In this document: positions 53,901 to 61,772 of the stretch, piece after piece
Layout of the letters: the number at the start of each line of letters is the position of its first letter
Numbering within the stretch: position 1 is the stretch's first letter
Notes under the pieces: generated by a model
Databases searched by the model: none
What the model was told of the DNA's origin: nothing
The model's input: only the letters and a program-made list of their open reading frames with translations
DNA from: Bordetella genomosp. 13
Lineage (GTDB): Bacteria > Pseudomonadota > Gammaproteobacteria > Burkholderiales > Burkholderiaceae_B
Length of the DNA: 64,000 nucleotides
Assembly: GCF_007679965.1 (NCBI RefSeq)
Contig: NZ_VEHL01000001.1
Coordinates: 992,001-1,056,000 of the forward strand
Direction: 5' to 3'
Made by a program: the position numbers and the translations under genes

Positions 53901-54667
53901 CGATCGACCCGCGTCACCGGCTGCTGACGTCCAAGTACAACCCCGCACGGACTTTCACCGCCGAAGGCACGGTGGGCATCGGCGGCGTGTACATGTGCAT
54001 CTACGGCATGGACTCGCCCGGCGGCTACCAGTTGGTGGGCCGCACGCTGCCCATCTGGAACAAGTTCCTGAAGAATTCCGTGTTCCAGGACGGCAAGCCC
54101 TGGCTGCTGCGCTTCTTCGACCAGGTGCGCTTCTATCCGGTGAGCGAGGCCGAGCTGGACGTGCTGCGCGCCGATTTCCGCGCGGGCCGCATCGGGCTGC
54201 GCATCGAGGAAGAGGTGTTCGACTACGCGCAGCATCAGCGTTTCCTGGCCGAGCACGCGGACGGCATCGCGTCGTTCCAGCAGCGGCAGCGCGCGGCCTT
54301 CGACGCCGAAGTGGCGCTGTGGCAGGCCGAGGACAGCGCCGCGCAGGATGCGCCGCCGCCCGTCGAGGAAGAAGACGTGCCGCTGGCGGCGGGGCAGAGC
54401 CTGGTGGCCGCCGACATGTCCGGCAGCGTCTGGAAGATTCCCGTGGAGGTCGGCCAGCGGGTCGAGGCGGGCGATCCGTTGGTGGTGATCGAGGCCATGA
54501 AAATGGAGCTGACCGTGGCCGCGCCGCGCGCGGGCGTGGTCGCCGCCATCCGCTGCGCGCGCGGCAGGCGGATCGACATGGGCGATCCCCTGGTGGTGCT
54601 CGACGCAGTCCAGGCCGACGCCGATGCCGAACGCACGCCCGCAGCCGAAATCGGCGCCGGAGCCTGA
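50996..54667 (+). CDS. uca: Urea carboxylase (biotin-dependent, urea amidolyase component)
   Basis: 1223 aa, the full single-chain length. The biotin carboxylase module (about 1-448) begins LIANRGEIAVRAIRTLKSLG and has the ATP-grasp loop GGGGIGLSR and EVNTRLQVEHPVTE. KipA-type and KipI-type carboxyltransferase domains follow (about 450-760 and 790-1050). The biotin-carrier domain is at the C-terminus with Lys1169 in EAMKMEL. It carboxylates urea to allophanate using ATP and bicarbonate. It is co-transcribed with atzF upstream, and the GntR gene starts one base after its stop. Confidence 0.96.
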   Translation: MFDTVLIANRGEIAVRAIRTLKSLGIRSVAVYSDPDRDAPHVRAADVAVALGGEKAADSYLRIDALLDAARQTGAQAIFPGYGFLSESAEFAEACEAAGIAFIGPTAQQIREFGLKHRARELAAAAGVPMTPGTGLLASLDEALDQAERIGYPVMLKSTAGGGGIGLSRCADADELRAAFEGVQRMGTHFFRDGGVFIERYVDGARHVEVQIFGDGQGRVAALGERDCSVQRRNQKVIEETPAPLLPPATRQALLQAAVRLGESVSYRSAGTVEFIYDGARDSFYFLEVNTRLQVEHPVTESVTGLDVIACMLRVAAGELDWQAMQVRPEGASIEVRLYAEDPLRQFQPSPGVLTEVRFPDDARVDGWVETGTDVPAFYDPLLAKLIVHGKDRAEALDRLADALARTRLHGIATNLDYLRQIVDDPAFRAGKVSTRFLDSFVYRPAAVEVIEAGTYTSIQDYPGRTGHWDIGVPPSGPMDDYAFRLANRIVGNAPEAAGLEATLAGPTLRFHADTVIALTGGACAATLDGAPIAMWQPVAVRSGQVLATGRVTEGCRVYLAVREGFDVPVYLGSRSTFALGQFGGHAGRILRMGDMLPLGRGDARLSDAPIAPRAPQAPAAALIPAYGSHWEIGVLYGPHGAPDFFTPEAIDEFFAADWEVHYNSNRLGVRLTGPRPTWARQDGGEAGLHPSNIHDCEYAVGSINFTGDSPVILTRDGPSLGGFVCPVTIARAELWKVGQVKPGDRIRFKRIDYAQAVALEREQDARIETLSAPGATHVALAAHADGAATTLVASLPPAPGRPGVAYRQAGDGYLLLEYGENVLDLALRLRVHLLMQALQADPVPGIEELSPGVRSLQIRYEGRRISQGELVERLLRIEQGLPDASQVKVPTRVVYLPMAFEDGATLGAVERYRETVRASAPWLPNNVDFIQRINGLDSREDVRRIVFEASYLVMGLGDVYLGAPCAVPIDPRHRLLTSKYNPARTFTAEGTVGIGGVYMCIYGMDSPGGYQLVGRTLPIWNKFLKNSVFQDGKPWLLRFFDQVRFYPVSEAELDVLRADFRAGRIGLRIEEEVFDYAQHQRFLAEHADGIASFQQRQRAAFDAEVALWQAEDSAAQDAPPPVEEEDVPLAAGQSLVAADMSGSVWKIPVEVGQRVEAGDPLVVIEAMKMELTVAAPRAGVVAAIRCARGRRIDMGDPLVVLDAVQADADAERTPAAEIGAGA

Positions 54668-54668
54668 C

Positions 54669-55391
54669 ATGCCGTCTTCCGTGCAGATCGGTCCGGGGCT
54701 GCGCCAGTTGCCCGCGGGTTCGGGATCGCTGTCCGATGCGGTGTACGAACAGGTGAAGGAAGACCTGTTCGAATTCCGCATGCTGCCCGGCGACCTGTTC
54801 AGCGAGGGCGACATCGTGGCCCGGCTGGGCGTCAGCCGCACGCCGGTGCGGCTGGGGCTGGCGCGCCTGGAGCGCGAGGGCTTCCTGGTCTCGCGGCAGC
54901 GCAGCGGCTGGCAGGTGCGTCCCTTCGACTTCGAGCGCTTCGAGGGCCTGTACGACGTGCGCATCGTGCTGGAGCTGGCGGCCGTGGACCGGCTGTGCGG
55001 CCGCACGGAGATGGATCCTTCCGGCATCCTGGGCGCGCTGCAGGACGTCTGGCTGGTTCCGCCCGCGCAGCGCATCCGCGACGGCCGGCTGGTCGCCCAG
55101 TTGGACGAGGCGTTCCATTGCGCGCTGGTGGCCGCGGCCGGCAACCCCGAGATGGCCCAGATCCATCGCGACGTCACCGAGAAGATCCGCATCGTTCGGC
55201 GCCTGGACTTCACCAAGGAGTTCCGGGTGGACGCGACCTACGACGAGCATTGCGCGGTGCTGCGCGCCATCCTGGCGCGCAACGCCGAGCCGGCCCGGAT
55301 CATGCTGAAATCGCACATCGAGATCAGCAAGGCCGAGGTGCGCAAGATCACCGTGCACATGCTGCACCAGGCGCGCGCCGGGCATCGCTGA
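54669..55391 (+). CDS. GntR-family (FadR/FCD) transcriptional regulator
   Basis: 240 aa. The winged helix (about 20-90) contains EGDIVARLGVSRTPVRLGLARLEREGFL. An FCD-type effector domain fills residues 100-230 with the Asp and His positions that bind a metal or carboxylate (DEAFHCALVAAAGNPEM). The ATG overlaps nothing but lies one base after the urea carboxylase stop, so it belongs to the same operon and may tune urea degradation in response to an intermediate. A longer start at 54624 inside uca is less likely. Confidence 0.9.
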   Translation: MPSSVQIGPGLRQLPAGSGSLSDAVYEQVKEDLFEFRMLPGDLFSEGDIVARLGVSRTPVRLGLARLEREGFLVSRQRSGWQVRPFDFERFEGLYDVRIVLELAAVDRLCGRTEMDPSGILGALQDVWLVPPAQRIRDGRLVAQLDEAFHCALVAAAGNPEMAQIHRDVTEKIRIVRRLDFTKEFRVDATYDEHCAVLRAILARNAEPARIMLKSHIEISKAEVRKITVHMLHQARAGHR

Positions 55392-55514
55392 CGGCGGCGC
55401 GTTCCGGCGGGCGGCGGTTGGAATACAGTGGATGGAATAAATCGCGGGCCGCCGTCGTCTGTGGGAGAGGTGCCTGCCGATTCCGGCCCGCCCCGTCCCC
55501 AAAGGAGCCAGACC

Positions 55515-55892
55515 ATGTCCATCCGTATCGCCGCCGCGGCCTTCGTCGCCGCCTCCGCCCTGTACGCCGCCGGCGCCCAGGCCCAGTCGCCCGCCATGAC
55601 CAAGGACGGTGTCCTGGTCGACAGCAAGGGCATGACCCTCTACACCTTCGACAAGGACCAGGCCAACAGCGGCAAGAGCGTCTGCAACGGCCAGTGCGCC
55701 ACCAACTGGCCGCCCGTCATGGTCTCGTCGGGCGCCAAGGCGGAAGGCGACTGGAGCATCGTCACGCGCGACGACGGCGCCAAGCAGTGGGCCCACAAGG
55801 GCAAGCCGGTGTACCTGTTCGTCAAGGACACCAAGGCCGGCGACAAGACCGGCGATGGCGTCAACGGCGTCTGGCACGTCATCAAGCCCTGA
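55515..55892 (+). CDS. Secreted-repeat protein (PF03640/COG4315 type)
   Basis: 125 aa. The signal peptide is about 24 residues (FVAASALYAAGAQAQS). The mature protein has two repeats of the family, MTLYTFDKDQANSGKSVCNG-CATNWPP and KPVYLFVKDTKAGDKTGDG. AAAGGAG lies ten bases before the ATG. These proteins are often encoded with an ECF sigma factor, exactly as here, with a cognate sigma gene 20 bases downstream. The biochemical role is unknown; a periplasmic response to oxidative or metal stress has been suggested for related operons. Confidence 0.9.
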   Translation: MSIRIAAAAFVAASALYAAGAQAQSPAMTKDGVLVDSKGMTLYTFDKDQANSGKSVCNGQCATNWPPVMVSSGAKAEGDWSIVTRDDGAKQWAHKGKPVYLFVKDTKAGDKTGDGVNGVWHVIKP

Positions 55893-55912
55893 TCGCCGGC
55901 AGCCGGACCGCC

Positions 55913-56437
55913 ATGCGCGCCGAGGACGAGGCCCAGATCGTGGCCTGCATCCCCAGCCTGCGACGCTACGCGCGCGGCCTGACCGCCGACCGCCAGCAGG
56001 CCGACGACCTGGTCCAGGACACGCTGGAGCGTGCCTGGGCCCGGTTCTCGCGCTGGCAGCGGCGTGGCGAGCTGCGCGCATGGATGTTCGGCATCATGCA
56101 CAACCATTTCATCGACAGCCTGCGTGCCCAGCGGCGCCAGGCCGAGTACGGCGCCGAAGCCGAGGTGCCCGAGATCCCGGTGCGCGCGGCGCAGGCCGAC
56201 GGCCTGGCGCTGCGCGACCTGGGCCGCTGCCTGCAGCGGCTGCCGGCCGACCTGCGCGAGGTGCTGCTGTTGGTGGCCGTCGAGGAATTCACTTACCGCG
56301 AAGCCGCGCAGGTGCTGGACGTGCCCATCGGCACCGTCATGTCGCGCCTGTCGCGGGCCCGCGAACGCCTGGCCGTGCTGATGGCACTGCCGGACGAGGA
56401 AGCCCGGCCGTCAGGCCGGCTGCAAAGCGTCAAATGA
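55913..56437 (+). CDS. ECF sigma factor
   Basis: 174 aa. Sigma region 2 (about 10-75) has RYARGLTADRQQADDLVQDT, and region 4 (about 115-165) has LPADLREVLLLVAVEEFTYREAA. The start is the ATG 20 bases after the secreted-repeat gene, and the stop lies one base before the anti-sigma gene. It probably directs transcription of its own operon. Region 3 is absent, as expected of the ECF class. Confidence 0.92.
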   Translation: MRAEDEAQIVACIPSLRRYARGLTADRQQADDLVQDTLERAWARFSRWQRRGELRAWMFGIMHNHFIDSLRAQRRQAEYGAEAEVPEIPVRAAQADGLALRDLGRCLQRLPADLREVLLLVAVEEFTYREAAQVLDVPIGTVMSRLSRARERLAVLMALPDEEARPSGRLQSVK

Positions 56438-56438
56438 C

Positions 56439-57260
56439 ATGAGCGATGAAACCCTGCGCGCCGTCCCGGCCACCGGGACGCCCATCACCGAGGCCGATCT
56501 GCATGCCTATGCCGACGGCCAACTGCCCGAGGCGCGCCGCGCCGGGGTCGCCGCCTTGCTGGCGCAGCAGCCCGAGGCGCGCGCGCGTGTCGACGGCTGG
56601 CGCCGCCAGAACGAGGCCCTGCGCGAGTTCCTGGATCCCGTGCTGGACGAACCCTTGCCGTTGCGCCTGCCGCTGGCGCCGCCGCGCCGCCCGTCCGCCT
56701 TCGCGGGCCGCTGGGGTGTGCTGGCGGCCGGACTGGCGGTGGCCGTGGTCAGCGCCTGCGCGGCGTGGTTCGTTCGCGGCGCGGTGGACGCGCGGCAGGC
56801 CGGGGCCGTGCCGGCCGTCGCGCAGGGCGCGGATGGCACGTCGTTCGCGCGCCGTGCGGCCGTGGCGCATGCCGTGTACGCGGCAGACGTGCGCCGTCCC
56901 GTCGAGGTCGGCGCCGACCAGCAGCAGGCCCTGGTGACCTGGCTGACCAAGCGACTGGGCGCCTCCGTGAAGGCGCCCGCGCTGGGCGGGCTGGGCTACG
57001 AGCTGGTAGGGGGGAGGCTGCTGCCCGGCGGCCAGGGTCCCGTGGCGCAGTTCATGTACACGGCCACCGACGGCCAGCGCCTGACGCTGTACGTGACGCG
57101 CGAAGCGGCCGGCGACCAGACCGCGTTCCGCTTCACGCAGGACGGCGCGGTGCGGGTGTTCTACTGGGTCGAGGGCAGCTTCGGCTATGCCCTGTCGGGC
57201 GAGGTCGACCGGGCCACGCTGCAGCGCGTGGCCGACGAGGTCTACAAGCAGCTGAGTTGA
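56439..57260 (+). CDS. Transmembrane anti-sigma factor
   Basis: 273 aa. The N-terminal 70 residues form the sigma-binding domain (ITEADLHAYADGQLPEARRA), without the HxxxCxxC zinc motif. One transmembrane helix lies at about 90-111 (WGVLAAGLAVAVVSACAAWFV), and a periplasmic domain of about 160 residues follows (YELVGGRLLPGGQGPVAQFM). It would hold the adjacent ECF sigma factor at the membrane until a periplasmic signal arrives. It is encoded one base after the sigma gene, so the two are made together. Confidence 0.88.
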   Translation: MSDETLRAVPATGTPITEADLHAYADGQLPEARRAGVAALLAQQPEARARVDGWRRQNEALREFLDPVLDEPLPLRLPLAPPRRPSAFAGRWGVLAAGLAVAVVSACAAWFVRGAVDARQAGAVPAVAQGADGTSFARRAAVAHAVYAADVRRPVEVGADQQQALVTWLTKRLGASVKAPALGGLGYELVGGRLLPGGQGPVAQFMYTATDGQRLTLYVTREAAGDQTAFRFTQDGAVRVFYWVEGSFGYALSGEVDRATLQRVADEVYKQLS

Positions 57261-57363
57261 TCCGCGCGGGATCGCTTGACGTGAGCGGCAGTAGCGCGCA
57301 GTCCTTGCGTTGGCCGCTGGCGGCAAGCGCCCGCCGGCGCCGAGCCGCGATGCCGCTGCCGCC

Positions 57364-58233
57364 TCAATCCCGCCCGCGCGTGGCCGTCACGCCCGCCGAG
57401 GCCGCAGCGATGGCCGCCACGCCCAGCCATTGCGCCAGCGTCAGCGTCTCGCCCAGGAACACCAGGCCCGACAGCGCCGCGCAGGCCGATTCCAGGCTGA
57501 GCAGCGTGCCGAACACGCGCGCCGGCAGGCGCGCCAGCACCCATACCTCCAGCGCATAGGGCAGGGCGCTGGAGAGGAACGCCACGCCCAGCGCATAGGG
57601 CAGAATCTCCAGCGAGAACATCGCCGTGCCCCCCTGCGCCAGGCCGATGGGCAGCACCGCGGCGGCCGCCACGATCGAGGCCAGCGCCACCATGGGCACG
57701 CCGCCCTTCAGGCTGGCCCGCCGGCCGTACACGATGTAGGCCGCCCAGCACACGCCGGCCGCCGCGGCGTAGAACACGCCCCACGGGTCCAGCGCGCTGC
57801 CGCCCGCATCGTGCGGCAGCAGCACCCACAGGCCGCAGGCGGCCAGCGCCACCCACAGGAAATCGACGGCGCGGTGCGACGACAGCACCGCCAGCACCAG
57901 CGGTCCGGTGAACTCGATTGCCACCGCGATGCCCAGCGGGATGCGCTCCACCGCCAGGTAGAACAGCAGGTTCATGCCGGCCAGCGACAGCCCGTAGGGC
58001 ACGGCGGCGCGCCAGCCGGCACGGTCCAGCTTCAGGCGCCACGGACGCATCGCCAGCGTCAGCATCACGGCGGAGAACGACAGCCGCAGCGCCGAGGTGC
58101 CGATGGCCCCCACGGCGGGAAACAGGGTCTTGGCCAGCGCCGCCCCGCCCTGGATGGAGATCATGGCGATCACCAGCATGGTGATGGGCAACAGGGCGTT
58201 CTGGCGGGAGGCGGAGAGGGCGGCGGTGTTCAT
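57364..58233 (-). CDS. EamA/DMT-family exporter (RhtA-like)
   Basis: 289 aa with ten predicted helices in two EamA repeats. Conserved segments are GGAALAKTLFPAVGAIGTSA at the first helix and FLSSALPYALEVWVLARLP near residue 235. RhtA in Escherichia coli exports threonine and homoserine; the same substrate here is a guess. It is convergent with the anti-sigma gene and divergent from the chromate-transporter pair, so it forms a single-gene unit. Confidence 0.88.
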   Translation of the reverse strand: MNTAALSASRQNALLPITMLVIAMISIQGGAALAKTLFPAVGAIGTSALRLSFSAVMLTLAMRPWRLKLDRAGWRAAVPYGLSLAGMNLLFYLAVERIPLGIAVAIEFTGPLVLAVLSSHRAVDFLWVALAACGLWVLLPHDAGGSALDPWGVFYAAAAGVCWAAYIVYGRRASLKGGVPMVALASIVAAAAVLPIGLAQGGTAMFSLEILPYALGVAFLSSALPYALEVWVLARLPARVFGTLLSLESACAALSGLVFLGETLTLAQWLGVAAIAAASAGVTATRGRD

Positions 58234-58542
58234 GATGCGGGGGCCGCGTGGTCGCGGCGCTGCCATTCTACGTGAGCGTGGCGGGACGGCCGCGCGTTCG
58301 CGGCGGGCGGCACGCAGCGGTGTTGCGCGGGCGCGCCTGGGCGGCCGGATCGCCTGCGCCAGAGGTTTCCATTGCAGTTCTCCGCCGCCGCGCGAGCACA
58401 GGCGCGCGTGCACCGGTGCGGCAAGCGCGGGCCGAGGCGAGGGGCACGGTTCTTTACACATGGACAGCGCATCGTACCGGGAGTAGGCTCCCCGGTTTCG
58501 TCCAACCCGCCTTGCCGCCGGGGCCGCCCGGCCATTTCGTCC
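58234..58542. other. 309-base divergent intergenic region
   Basis: It separates the EamA exporter from the chromate transporter pair. It is uniformly GC-rich, with many CGCG runs. A less GC-rich spot near 58448-58465 (GGTTCTTTACACATGG) may be a promoter for the chromate genes. I see no repeat, operator dyad or gene here. Confidence 0.4.
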
Positions 58543-59115
58543 ATGGATCCGACCCAGCCCGTCCAGCCGTCCGACGCCGACACCGCGCCGCCGCCCACCC
58601 GCCTCGAACTGTTCATGGGCTTCCTCACGCTGGGCATGACGTCCTTCGGCGGCGCGCTGCCGCTGGCGCGCCGCATGATGGTCGAGCGGCGCCGCTGGCT
58701 GACCGGCCTGGAATTCACCGAGCTGCTGGGCCTGTGCCAATTTCTGCCGGGCGGCAACATCATCAACATGTCGGTGGCCATCGGCATGAAGTTCCGCGGC
58801 CCCACGGGCGCCTTCGCCGCGATGATGGGCCTGATCGCCGTGCCCACCGCGGTGGTCATCATGCTGGGGGTGGTGTACGACCGCTACAGCGCCGATCCGC
58901 ACGTGCAGCACGTCTTCGCCGGCCTGGCGGCCGCGGCGGCGGGCCTGCTGGTGGCCATGGCCATCAAGATCGTGATGCCGCTGCGCCGCAACGTGGTGGG
59001 CCTGTTGCTGGTGGCCGCCGCCTGCCTGGCCATCGCCGTGCTGCGCACGCCGCTCCTGCCGACCATGCTGGTGCTGACGCCGATCAGCGTACTGCTGGCG
59101 CGGAGGCCCAAATGA
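58543..59115 (+). CDS. Chromate transporter, first half (ChrA/CHR short-chain)
   Basis: 190 aa, one CHR domain with about five helices. LGMTSFGGALPLARRMMVE and the LCQFLPGGNIINMSVAIG segment are the usual markers. Short CHR proteins occur as pairs of separately encoded halves, and the second half starts inside the stop of this gene (ATGA overlap). Together they would export chromate or related oxyanions. The chosen ATG is preceded by no strong ribosome binding site. The substrate may also be another anion. Confidence 0.85.
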   Translation: MDPTQPVQPSDADTAPPPTRLELFMGFLTLGMTSFGGALPLARRMMVERRRWLTGLEFTELLGLCQFLPGGNIINMSVAIGMKFRGPTGAFAAMMGLIAVPTAVVIMLGVVYDRYSADPHVQHVFAGLAAAAAGLLVAMAIKIVMPLRRNVVGLLLVAAACLAIAVLRTPLLPTMLVLTPISVLLARRPK

Positions 59116-59636
59116 GCGCCACCCTGATCGCCATGGTGGTCATCTTCACCCAGTTGTCGCTGCTGGCCTTCGGCGGCGGCAACACCATCCTGCCCGAGAT
59201 GCAGCGCCAGGTGGTGGAGATCCACGGCTGGATGTCCGCCGCGGACTTCAGCGCCCTGTTCGCGCTGAGCCAGGCCGCGCCCGGCCCCAATCTGATGATC
59301 GTGCCGCTGGTGGGCTGGCACGTGGCCGGCTGGGCGGGAATGCTGGTCACCTCGCTCGCCAAGTTCGGCCCGTCCTCGCTGGTCACCATCATCGTGATGG
59401 GCCTGTGGGAACGCTTTCGCCACAAGCCGTGGCGCATGCGCCTGCAGGCCGGCCTGGTCCCCGTGACCGCCGGCATGGTGGCCGCCAGCGCGTGGCTGAT
59501 CATCGAGAGCTCGGTCCACAACTGGCTGCTGGCCGTGATCGCGGCGGGCACCGCGGCCGCGTCGGTGCTGACGCGCGTGCATCCGCTGTGGACGCTGGCG
59601 GCGGGGGCGGTGCTGGGGTTGGCGGGGAGTTTCTGA
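59112..59636 (+). CDS. Chromate transporter, second half (CHR short-chain)
   Basis: 174 aa. It has the same CHR fold in the second-half form, with LLAFGGGNTILPEMQRQVVE and LSQAAPGPNLMIVPLVGW. The start overlaps the first half by four bases, indicating coupled translation of a heterodimer. No chrB regulator is present, so chromate itself is uncertain. The gene ends 48 bases before the stop of a convergent GntR gene. Confidence 0.86.
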   Translation: MSATLIAMVVIFTQLSLLAFGGGNTILPEMQRQVVEIHGWMSAADFSALFALSQAAPGPNLMIVPLVGWHVAGWAGMLVTSLAKFGPSSLVTIIVMGLWERFRHKPWRMRLQAGLVPVTAGMVAASAWLIIESSVHNWLLAVIAAGTAAASVLTRVHPLWTLAAGAVLGLAGSF

Positions 59637-59684
59637 CGCCTGTGCCGCGTCGCCCAGGCGTGCGGCCACGAGGCGCCGGCGCCA

Positions 59685-60695
59685 TCACGCCTTGGCCAGG
59701 TAGGACGGCATGGCGTCCTGCCGCATGCTCTGGGCGCCATGAAAGCGCTGCAGCCATCGGTCGTCCGCCTGCTTCAGGTGATCGTGCAGGGCCTGCGCGG
59801 CTTTCGTGGCCTGCCCCGCAAGCAGCAACTCATAGATCCGCGCATGTTCGCGCAGTGCGTCCTCGATCAGCACCAGCGGAATGTGCAGCACCGGATCGAA
59901 CAGGTATCGCGTGGGGACGAACAGCACGCGGGTGCGCGCCAGCGCATGCAGTATTTCCTCATTCGGGCAGTGCGACAGCAGCCGGACATGCAGGTCGTTC
60001 TCCACCACGTCGGTATCGAAATTCTCCCGCGGAAAGCCGTCCAGCGCCTCCAACACCGTGCGGCGCGCGTGCTCCAGATACTCGGCGGGCACGTGCGGCG
60101 CGGCCTGCAGCAGCGCCTGGGGCTCCAGCAGCCAGCGCAGTTCGTACAGGTGATGCGTCTTGTCGGGCGTGACCTGGGGCGCGATCCAGCCGCCCAGCGC
60201 GTCCTTGGCGACAAGCCCCACGCTGTGCATGCGGGCCAGCACATCGCGCACCACCGTGCGGCTGACGCCGAAATGCTCCGCCAGCCGTTCCTCGACGATG
60301 CGCACGGACGAGAAGATCATCCGTGTACAGAGCTCTCGCTCCAATTGCCCATACATGCGTTCCCACTGGGGCACCGACTGGATCTTGACCGTCTCCAAGA
60401 CCGCGCGCCGCATGGCGGGCCCCGGCTTGCCGAGCTGCCGCGGCTCGCGCGGCAGGCCGACAACCTCATAGCCACGGCCCGCCGATTCCCGTATCAGGTT
60501 TTCCATGCACAGCTGCTTTAGCGCATGTCGCGCGGGCGAACGGCTGATGCCGAACGCCTTGGCAACCTGAGCTTCAAGCAGGCGTTCGCCCGGCGTCAGG
60601 CGGCCGGCATCGATCATGCCCTTGAGCAACAAGTAGGCCCGCTCCTGAATGGAATAGCGCGCCATGTCGGGGGATTCGTGGGTCAGTTCCAGCAT
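59685..60695 (-). CDS. GntR-family regulator with two tandem winged-helix domains
   Basis: 336 aa from the ATG at 60695, or 347 aa from a GTG at 60728. Unlike ordinary GntR/FCD proteins (about 230 aa), it has two winged helices: residues about 8-78 with ISRSPARHALKQLCMENLIR and about 110-180 with VSRTVVRDVLARMHSVGLVA. An FCD-like effector domain fills about 190-320. It diverges from an FAH-hydrolase catabolic operon, and two ATGTAC sites 16 bases apart lie in the spacer. It is probably that operon's regulator; the effector is unknown. Confidence 0.86.
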   Translation of the reverse strand: MLELTHESPDMARYSIQERAYLLLKGMIDAGRLTPGERLLEAQVAKAFGISRSPARHALKQLCMENLIRESAGRGYEVVGLPREPRQLGKPGPAMRRAVLETVKIQSVPQWERMYGQLERELCTRMIFSSVRIVEERLAEHFGVSRTVVRDVLARMHSVGLVAKDALGGWIAPQVTPDKTHHLYELRWLLEPQALLQAAPHVPAEYLEHARRTVLEALDGFPRENFDTDVVENDLHVRLLSHCPNEEILHALARTRVLFVPTRYLFDPVLHIPLVLIEDALREHARIYELLLAGQATKAAQALHDHLKQADDRWLQRFHGAQSMRQDAMPSYLAKA

Positions 60696-60840
60696 GCGTT
60701 CTTCGGCCACGGGTGCCTCGGCGGGCACCCTCTCGGAAGGAATGGTAGCGCGGCCGCGCAGCGTGTCGCAGCCGGCATGGCGCGCGCGCCGTGCCGGTCC
60801 CCTGGCGCTGGATGTGCGTAGTACGGACTTTCCCTAATAA

Positions 60841-60866
60841 AATGTACTTCGCACACAATGTACATT
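60841..60866. promoter_or_regulatory. Paired ATGTAC operator in the GntR/FAH spacer
   Basis: AATGTAC (60841-60847) and the perfect 10-base palindrome AATGTACATT (60857-60866) repeat ATGTAC with a 16-base period and together form an inverted repeat AATGTAC-N12-GTACATT. GntR/FCD regulators typically bind short GT-N-AC dyads of this kind. The site lies about 57 bases before the FAH start and 146 bases before the regulator start. Confidence 0.6.
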
Positions 60867-60922
60867 TAAGTCATGACCGAACAGGCGGCGCCGTGCCGCA
60901 ACCCTAGGAAGGAGACTGCGGC

Positions 60923-61768
60923 ATGAAGTTGGTACGTTGGGGAGAGCCAGGCATGGAGCGGCCAGGAATGCTGGACATGGACGGCCAGGTCCGCGACCTG
61001 TCGAGCGTGGTTCCCGACATCGCGGGCGAGGTATTGTCCGATGCCGGCAGGGCCCGCTTGGCCGGCCTGGCGCGCGAGGACCTGCCCGTCGTGCCGGCCG
61101 GCGCCCGGCTGGGGCCCTGCGTCGGCCGGGTGGGCAAGATTGTCTGCATCGGCCTGAACTATCGCGATCACGCCCGCGAGGCCGGCTTGCCCGAACCGAA
61201 GGAGCCGATCATCTTCCTGAAGGCGGCCAGTGCGATCGTGGGCCCGACCGATCCCGTCGTGGTGCCGCGCGGTGCGCACAAGGTCGATTGGGAAGTCGAG
61301 CTGGGCGTGGTCATGGGCAAGACAGCGCGCGACGTCGCTGCGGACCAGGCGTTGTCGCACGTGGCCGGCTATTGCATCGTCAACGATGTCTCGGAGCGCG
61401 CCTGGCAGATGGAACGAGGCGGGCAGTGGGACAAGGGTAAGTCCGCCGACACCTTCGCGCCGCTGGGTCCCTGGCTGGTCACGTCCGACGAGGTGGCGGA
61501 CCCGCAGAAGCTGGCGCTGCAGCTGGACGTCGACGGGGTGCGCCGGCAAGACGGCACCACCGCGGACATGATCTTCGGCGTCGCCCAACTGATTGCCTAC
61601 GTCAGCGGATTCATGAGCCTGCACCCCGGCGACATCATTGCAACGGGCACACCGGCAGGCGTCGGCATGGGGCATCAGCCTGCCGTCTATCTGCGGGCCG
61701 GCCAGGCCATGCGCCTGGGCATCGAGGGCCTGGGCGAGCAACGCACGCCGTTGGTCGCGGCGGCTTGA
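60923..61768 (+). CDS. Fumarylacetoacetate hydrolase (FAH) family protein
   Basis: 281 aa. The FAH catalytic domain spans about residues 70-275 after a short N-terminal domain. KIVCIGLNYRDHAREAG, the metal ligands within EVELGVVMG and the SGFMSLHPGDIIATGTPAGV segment are characteristic. Members hydrolyse C-C bonds of beta-keto acids or act as oxaloacetate decarboxylase/2-keto-4-pentenoate hydratase. AAGGAGAC precedes the ATG. It opens an operon with an FMN hydroxyacid dehydrogenase, an acetoacetate-decarboxylase-like protein and an SDR, suggesting degradation of a hydroxy or keto acid. Confidence 0.9.
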   Translation: MKLVRWGEPGMERPGMLDMDGQVRDLSSVVPDIAGEVLSDAGRARLAGLAREDLPVVPAGARLGPCVGRVGKIVCIGLNYRDHAREAGLPEPKEPIIFLKAASAIVGPTDPVVVPRGAHKVDWEVELGVVMGKTARDVAADQALSHVAGYCIVNDVSERAWQMERGGQWDKGKSADTFAPLGPWLVTSDEVADPQKLALQLDVDGVRRQDGTTADMIFGVAQLIAYVSGFMSLHPGDIIATGTPAGVGMGHQPAVYLRAGQAMRLGIEGLGEQRTPLVAAA

Positions 61769-61772
61769 ACCC

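Noticed and set aside
50915..55216. A 1433-codon minus-strand open frame
   Set aside because: It is entirely antisense to urea carboxylase, which has all its catalytic motifs; the long frame reflects third-position G+C.
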